A stretch of 7,932 bases of DNA from Deltaproteobacteria bacterium (GTDB lineage: Bacteria; Myxococcota; Myxococcia; Myxococcales; Myxococcaceae). A program made the position numbers and the translations under genes. Below are positions 5,169 through 7,932 of the stretch, one piece after another (position 1 is the stretch's first letter; every line of letters begins with the position of its first letter). The DNA is taken from NCBI GenBank assembly GCA_016875515.1, contig VGRA01000101.1, positions 1 to 7,932 on the forward strand, read 5' to 3'. Below the pieces are notes generated by a model. The model searched no databases. It saw only the letters and a list, made by a program, of their open reading frames with translations, and was not told where the DNA came from.

Positions 5169-6075
5169 ATGGAGCACGGGGCGGGGCTGCTGACGGGCGG
5201 TGTGTGCTGTACCTCGGGGCGGAGTGGCTCGTGGGCGGAGCCGCGGCCTTCGCGCTCGCCGTGCGAGTTCCCCAGGTGCTGGTGGGGCTGACGGTGGTGG
5301 CCTTCGGCACGTCGGCACCCGAGGTGGTCGTGGGGATAGAGGCGGCCCGGGAGGGGCTTGGGGACGTCGCCGTGGGCAACGTGGTGGGCTCCAACGTTGC
5401 GAACGTGGGGCTGAACCTCGGTGCGAGCGCGCTCATCCTCCCAGCGCAGGTGGAGCGCTCGCTCCGGCGCAGGGCACTGCCCGTGCTGGTGGGGAGCGCG
5501 GCGCTGCTCGCCGGGCTGATGCTGGACGGCCAGGCCACCCGGTTCGAGGGACTGACGCTCGTGGGACTGGCTTTCGCCTACACCGCGCTGATGCTGCAGA
5601 ACGCCCGGACCGCCGCAGACGTTGCGGTGGCGGTGGCGGAGACCACGACGGCGCGCGAGGCGGCAGATGCTGCCGGCGCGCACACCGTGCGGAGCCCCGG
5701 GCGTTCGCTGCTCGCAGCCGCGGTGGGCGTGGCAGTACTCCTGCTGGGTGGGAGCCTGTTCCTCTCTGGCGCCGTGGGCGCTGCCCGGGCGCTGGGGATG
5801 AGCGAGCGGCTCGTGGGGTTGACCGTCGTGGTGCTCGGGACCTCCTGGCCCGAGATGATCTCGAGCATCATCGCCGCCCGGCGCGGCCACTCCGAGCGGT
5901 TCGCCCGCTCCCCGTCTCACCGGCCGGCCTGGCGTTCGACCTGGGCTGCTTCGCGGCGTTCACCCTGCTGGCCGCGGTCCTCATCCGGACCGAGCGCAGG
6001 GTGTCCCGGGTGCATGGCGCAGCGGCGCTCGGGGCCTACTTTGCGTACCTCGCGCTCGTCGCGTGGCGGGGGTGA
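5169..6075 (+). pseudogene. Ca2+/Na+ exchanger-family protein (YrbG-like), frameshifted and internally deleted
   Basis: Members of the CaCA family are ten- or eleven-helix antiporters with two inverted alpha repeats. Repeat one is intact: GLTVVAFGTSAPEVVV then GNVVGSNVANVGLNLG. Repeat two starts properly (GLTVVVLGTSWPEMISSIIAARRGHSE, to about 5896), but its GNxxGSN half is missing. The family C-terminus (VRPLPVSPAGLAFDLGCFAA to YLALVAWRG, stop 6073-6075) follows in another frame from about 5899, so an out-of-frame deletion of roughly 75-80 bases is inferred. At the 5' end, ATG 5169 opens MEHGAGLLTGG in one frame while LYLGAEWLVGGAAAFAL is in another. Removing one TG from the run at 5200-5206 joins them. 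Translation from GTG 5204 could bypass that first lesion but not the second. Confidence 0.87.
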
Positions 6076-6100
6076 GGCGCCCTGGCCGCGTGCGACTTTC

Positions 6101-6128
6101 TTGACGCGTCCACGTCTCGCCCGACAAT
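6101..6128 (+). promoter_or_regulatory. Probable sigma-70-type promoter of the ribbon-helix-helix gene
   Basis: TTGACG (6101-6106, five of six) and GACAAT (6123-6128, four of six) are 16 bases apart, about 55 bases before ATG 6184. It lies just past the end of the decayed exchanger gene, so the downstream pair has its own transcription start. An autoregulating ribbon-helix-helix protein would be expected to bind here, but I see no clear operator repeat. Confidence 0.6.
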
Positions 6129-6183
6129 CCCGTGACGGGGCTGTAGCCCGCTGTGGCATCACCACGGACAAGGAGAGCACGCC

Positions 6184-6402
6184 ATGCAGCAGCAGATTGC
6201 GCCCGGAACGGCGCCGCAGGAGACGGGGAAGCCGGCCGAGGAGAAGGGCCAGGTGGTGAGTACGCACGTGCTCGTCCCGGACACTGACGTGGAGAAGCTG
6301 CGCGAACTGTCCCAGCGCACCCGCATTGCGCAGAGCGAGTACCTGCGCGAGGCGGTGGACGACCTGCTCGCCAAGTACGGCCGCAAGCCCTCCGACCGGT
6401 AG
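6184..6402 (+). CDS. Ribbon-helix-helix (CopG/Arc-like) DNA-binding protein
   Basis: A 72-residue protein with a disordered N-terminal 22 residues rich in Gln, Pro and Glu, then a ribbon-helix-helix fold: strand QVVSTHVLVP (23-32), helix one DVEKLRELSQRT (35-46), turn RIAQS (47-51) and helix two EYLREAVDDLLAKYG (52-66). Such proteins dimerise through the strand, which also reads the major groove, and act as repressors or antitoxins. ATG 6184 is 8 bases after AAGGAG (6170-6175), the best ribosome site in the window. A 60-residue protein follows 7 bases later, likely in the same transcript. The fold is well supported. The target and any antitoxin role are not. Confidence 0.87.
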   Translation: MQQQIAPGTAPQETGKPAEEKGQVVSTHVLVPDTDVEKLRELSQRTRIAQSEYLREAVDDLLAKYGRKPSDR

Positions 6403-6409
6403 TCCCCCC

Positions 6410-6592
6410 ATGCACCGCCCCCGCCGCGCCCACGCCGCCGTCACCCTCGCCGCACCGGAGCAGCCACCTGCGCTGCCGCCGGACGGCCTGGAGCGGCTGC
6501 GCGCGGCGGTGAAGGCGCGGACGGAGCCGAGGCGCCCCTCCCCCCGCACCTTCCGGGACCGGCTGGAGGCGTGGCTGGCAGAAGAGCTGTAG
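6410..6592 (+). CDS. Small protein of unknown function following the ribbon-helix-helix gene
   Basis: A 60-residue frame from ATG 6410 to TAG 6590-6592, seven bases after the ribbon-helix-helix stop. The first 25 residues are Ala/Pro/Arg-rich. The rest (DGLERLRAAVKARTEPRRP, then TFRDRLEAWLAEEL) looks like two short charged helices. No Shine-Dalgarno precedes it, so it would rely on translational coupling. No toxin family motif is visible. It is kept as a gene because the spacing is operon-like and the C-terminal half has a normal protein composition, but in DNA this GC-rich an open frame of this length can arise by chance. Confidence 0.5.
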   Translation: MHRPRRAHAAVTLAAPEQPPALPPDGLERLRAAVKARTEPRRPSPRTFRDRLEAWLAEEL

Positions 6593-6614
6593 CAGGCGCG
6601 CGCCGCCGGGGCCG

Positions 6615-7646
6615 CTACGCGGGCTCTTCCGCCCCCATCTTCGACGCCACGTCGCTGAAGCGGGTGTGTGAAGCGGCCAGCAGCAGCAGCCCCAGCCCCA
6701 CCTGCTGCACCGTCTGCGCGAGCCACATCACGTTGGCGTAGGCCAGCCCGCTGGAGTTCACCACGCCCTCCGGCAGGAACAGCGTCATGCCCAGCGCAAT
6801 CCCCGCCTGGAACGTCCCCACCATGCCGGGCGCCGCGGGGATCATCAGGAAGACGATCAGCACCGACAGCACCACGAACCCCTGGAAGACGGTGAGCCCC
6901 GCCCCGGCAAAGGCGTGGGACAGCAGCGCCATCCCCAGCCCGTTCAGCCCCCAGTACCCGGCCGTGTAGAACAGGAAGAGCAGCAGCTTCGACGGCGGCG
7001 GCAACTGCTTCATGGCCCCCACGAACGTCCCCACGATGTGGGCCAGCTTCTCCGCCAGCCCAGGGGAGAGCCGCCCCGCCGTGGCCCGCACCAGCGCCAC
7101 CGCCCGGGCCTGCTGCCACGTGGCGAAGAGCAGGAACAGCGCCCCGCCGCCGAAGACGGCGAACAGCAGGTTCGAGCCGATGAGCACCCGGTCGATGCCC
7201 GGTGACCGGCTGTCCACGAAGAACAGCAGCGCCCGCAGCAGCACCGCGATGACAAGCCCGTCCGTGATCCGCTCCACCACCACCGTGGCCATGGCAGCGC
7301 TGCGCCGCAGCGAACTGCGCTGGGCGATCAGGAACGGGCGCGCGAACTCCCCCAGCCGGAACGGGAGGATGAGCAGCATCATGAAGCCAATCCCCGAGGC
7401 CTGGTTCAGCGCCCGGAAGGGAACTCGCTCCATCCCCGCCAGCAGCGCCCCCCAGCGGAGGGTCCGGAACAGGTGGATGCCCAGGAGCAACGCCACGTAC
7501 GGCACCAGGTACAGGTAGTTGGCCGTCTTGAGCGACTGCCACTGCCCCGCCCAGTCCGCGTTCCGGAACGCCCAGGCGCACAGCGCCACGGTGACGCCCA
7601 CGCTGACCCCGAACTTCAGCCACCGCATACCTGCCGCCTCAGCCAT
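6615..7646 (-). CDS. Polytopic inner-membrane protein, lysylphosphatidylglycerol-synthetase/AglD flippase-like family
   Basis: A 343-residue membrane protein with about eight or nine hydrophobic helices (for example LKFGVSVGVTVALCAWAF, YLYLVPYVALLLGIHLF, LVIAVLLRALLFFVD, GFVVLSVLIVFLMIPAAPG, VGLGLLLLAAS). Family landmarks are LPFRLGEFARPFL (about 94-106, the R-x-G-E-x-x-R core), VVVERITDG (122-130) and IPAAPGMVGTFQAG near the C-terminal third. The family corresponds to the flippase half of MprF and to archaeal AglD-like proteins, thought to move or handle lipid-linked molecules. No C-terminal aminoacyl-transferase domain is present. ATG 7646 is chosen over 7655 because GAGGGG is 9 bases before it and it overlaps the upstream stop by 8 bases (ATGGCTGA). 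The substrate is unknown. Confidence 0.87.
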   Translation of the reverse strand: MAEAAGMRWLKFGVSVGVTVALCAWAFRNADWAGQWQSLKTANYLYLVPYVALLLGIHLFRTLRWGALLAGMERVPFRALNQASGIGFMMLLILPFRLGEFARPFLIAQRSSLRRSAAMATVVVERITDGLVIAVLLRALLFFVDSRSPGIDRVLIGSNLLFAVFGGGALFLLFATWQQARAVALVRATAGRLSPGLAEKLAHIVGTFVGAMKQLPPPSKLLLFLFYTAGYWGLNGLGMALLSHAFAGAGLTVFQGFVVLSVLIVFLMIPAAPGMVGTFQAGIALGMTLFLPEGVVNSSGLAYANVMWLAQTVQQVGLGLLLLAASHTRFSDVASKMGAEEPA

Positions 7647-7932
7647 CCAGCCCATCCCCTCGCAGCAGCGCGTGCGGGTTGTGCCCGAGCAGCCGCTGCG
7701 CGGCCGCGTCCCCCACGCACTTGCGCAGCGCGGCGTGGCTGCGGCCCACCCAGTCCCGTGCCCCCACCGGGCCGTGGAGATCCGTGGCGGCCACCGCGTA
7801 CAGCCCGTCCTCCAGAAACTGCCGCGCCAGCTTCTCCGCCGTGCGCCCGTACCGCCCCGTCAGGGCCCCCACGTCCAGCTGCAGGAGCGCCCCCGCGTCC
7901 ACGGCCGCGCGCGCCCGCCCCGGCCGCTCGAA
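7639..7932 (-). CDS. CpsB/YwqE-like PHP phosphatase, C-terminal part (runs off window)
   Basis: The last 97 residues of a protein whose start lies beyond the window edge. The pattern GALLQLDVGALTGRYGRTAEKLA, then LYAVAATDLHG and a final LLGHNPHALLRGD, is that of the PHP-type tyrosine-protein phosphatases CpsB/CapC/YwqE, where family members have a Gln-x-N/D-x-GSxxGxxG segment, a metal-binding D-x-H (here Asp51 and His53 of the visible part) and a terminal NP. In Firmicutes these manganese enzymes dephosphorylate the tyrosine kinase that controls capsule polymer export. Myxobacterial homologues are less studied. It overlaps the flippase-like gene by 8 bases, so the two are translationally coupled and may act in one envelope or polysaccharide pathway. 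The N-terminal metal ligands cannot be inspected here. Confidence 0.75.
   Translation of the reverse strand, partial: FERPGRARAAVDAGALLQLDVGALTGRYGRTAEKLARQFLEDGLYAVAATDLHGPVGARDWVGRSHAALRKCVGDAAAQRLLGHNPHALLRGDGLDG

Noticed and set aside
4454..5920. A 488-codon minus-strand frame opposite both antiporter remnants
   Set aside because: It survives because the plus-strand genes leave the antisense frame open; His/Gln/Arg-rich with no domain. The plus-strand frames carry the family motifs.
6184..6592. Calling the small pair a toxin-antitoxin system
   Set aside because: Only the ribbon-helix-helix fold is recognisable. The 60-residue partner shows no RelE, ParE, VapC, MazF or other toxin motif, so the call would rest on layout alone.
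5917..7623. A 568-codon minus-strand frame over the ribbon-helix-helix and flippase-like genes
   Set aside because: Low-complexity Gly/Ala/Arg composition and wrong frame relative to the membrane protein, which has clear helices and motifs. It is a shadow frame.

Overview
The window is very GC-rich DNA with dense genes, GTG and TTG starts and long antisense shadow frames. It most likely comes from a myxobacterium (Myxococcota). The best support is the shell-protein set at 823-4152, which closely resembles, from memory, the bacterial microcompartment (BMC) of Haliangium ochraceum. No phylogeny was run.

Layout. 127-714 (minus) is a small secreted protein of unknown function. Divergent from it, 823-4152 (plus) is a compact five-gene operon: a stacking-type tandem-domain shell trimer (BMC-T2/T3 type), a shell hexamer (BMC-H), a vertex pentamer (BMC-P), a CoA-acylating aldehyde dehydrogenase with an N-terminal encapsulation helix, and a second tandem-domain trimer (BMC-T1 type). 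All three structural classes needed to close a shell are present with one recognisable cargo enzyme. There is no signature lyase, dehydratase, glycyl-radical enzyme, phosphotransacylase or alcohol dehydrogenase. The locus is closed in by an unrelated opposite-strand gene on the left and by an elongator tRNA-Met (4209-4282) and a strong intrinsic terminator (4288-4325) on the right. It therefore looks complete as a locus and is among the smallest BMC loci one could expect.

From 4451 to 6075 lie two adjacent, decayed cation antiporter genes in operon order. The first is an nhaA Na+/H+ antiporter with an amber codon in place of a conserved glutamate and loss of its C-terminal half. The second is a YrbG-like Na+/Ca2+ exchanger-family gene with an apparent dinucleotide slip near its start and an out-of-frame deletion in its second alpha repeat. 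Both are probably non-functional.

From 6101 a good sigma-70-like promoter drives a ribbon-helix-helix DNA-binding protein (6184-6402), followed by a 60-residue protein of unknown function (6410-6592). On the minus strand, converging with these, are a polytopic membrane protein of the lysylphosphatidylglycerol-synthetase/AglD flippase-like family (6615-7646) and, upstream and overlapping it by 8 bases, the C-terminal part of a PHP-type CpsB/YwqE-like phosphatase (7639 to the window edge). That pair suggests an envelope or polysaccharide-related transcription unit.

The point of greatest interest is the minimal BMC: an acylating aldehyde dehydrogenase apparently enclosed alone, without the CoA- and NAD-recycling partners of classical metabolosomes. 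Its gated-type trimer carries a CxxC motif, and a GC hairpin sits just before the cargo gene.
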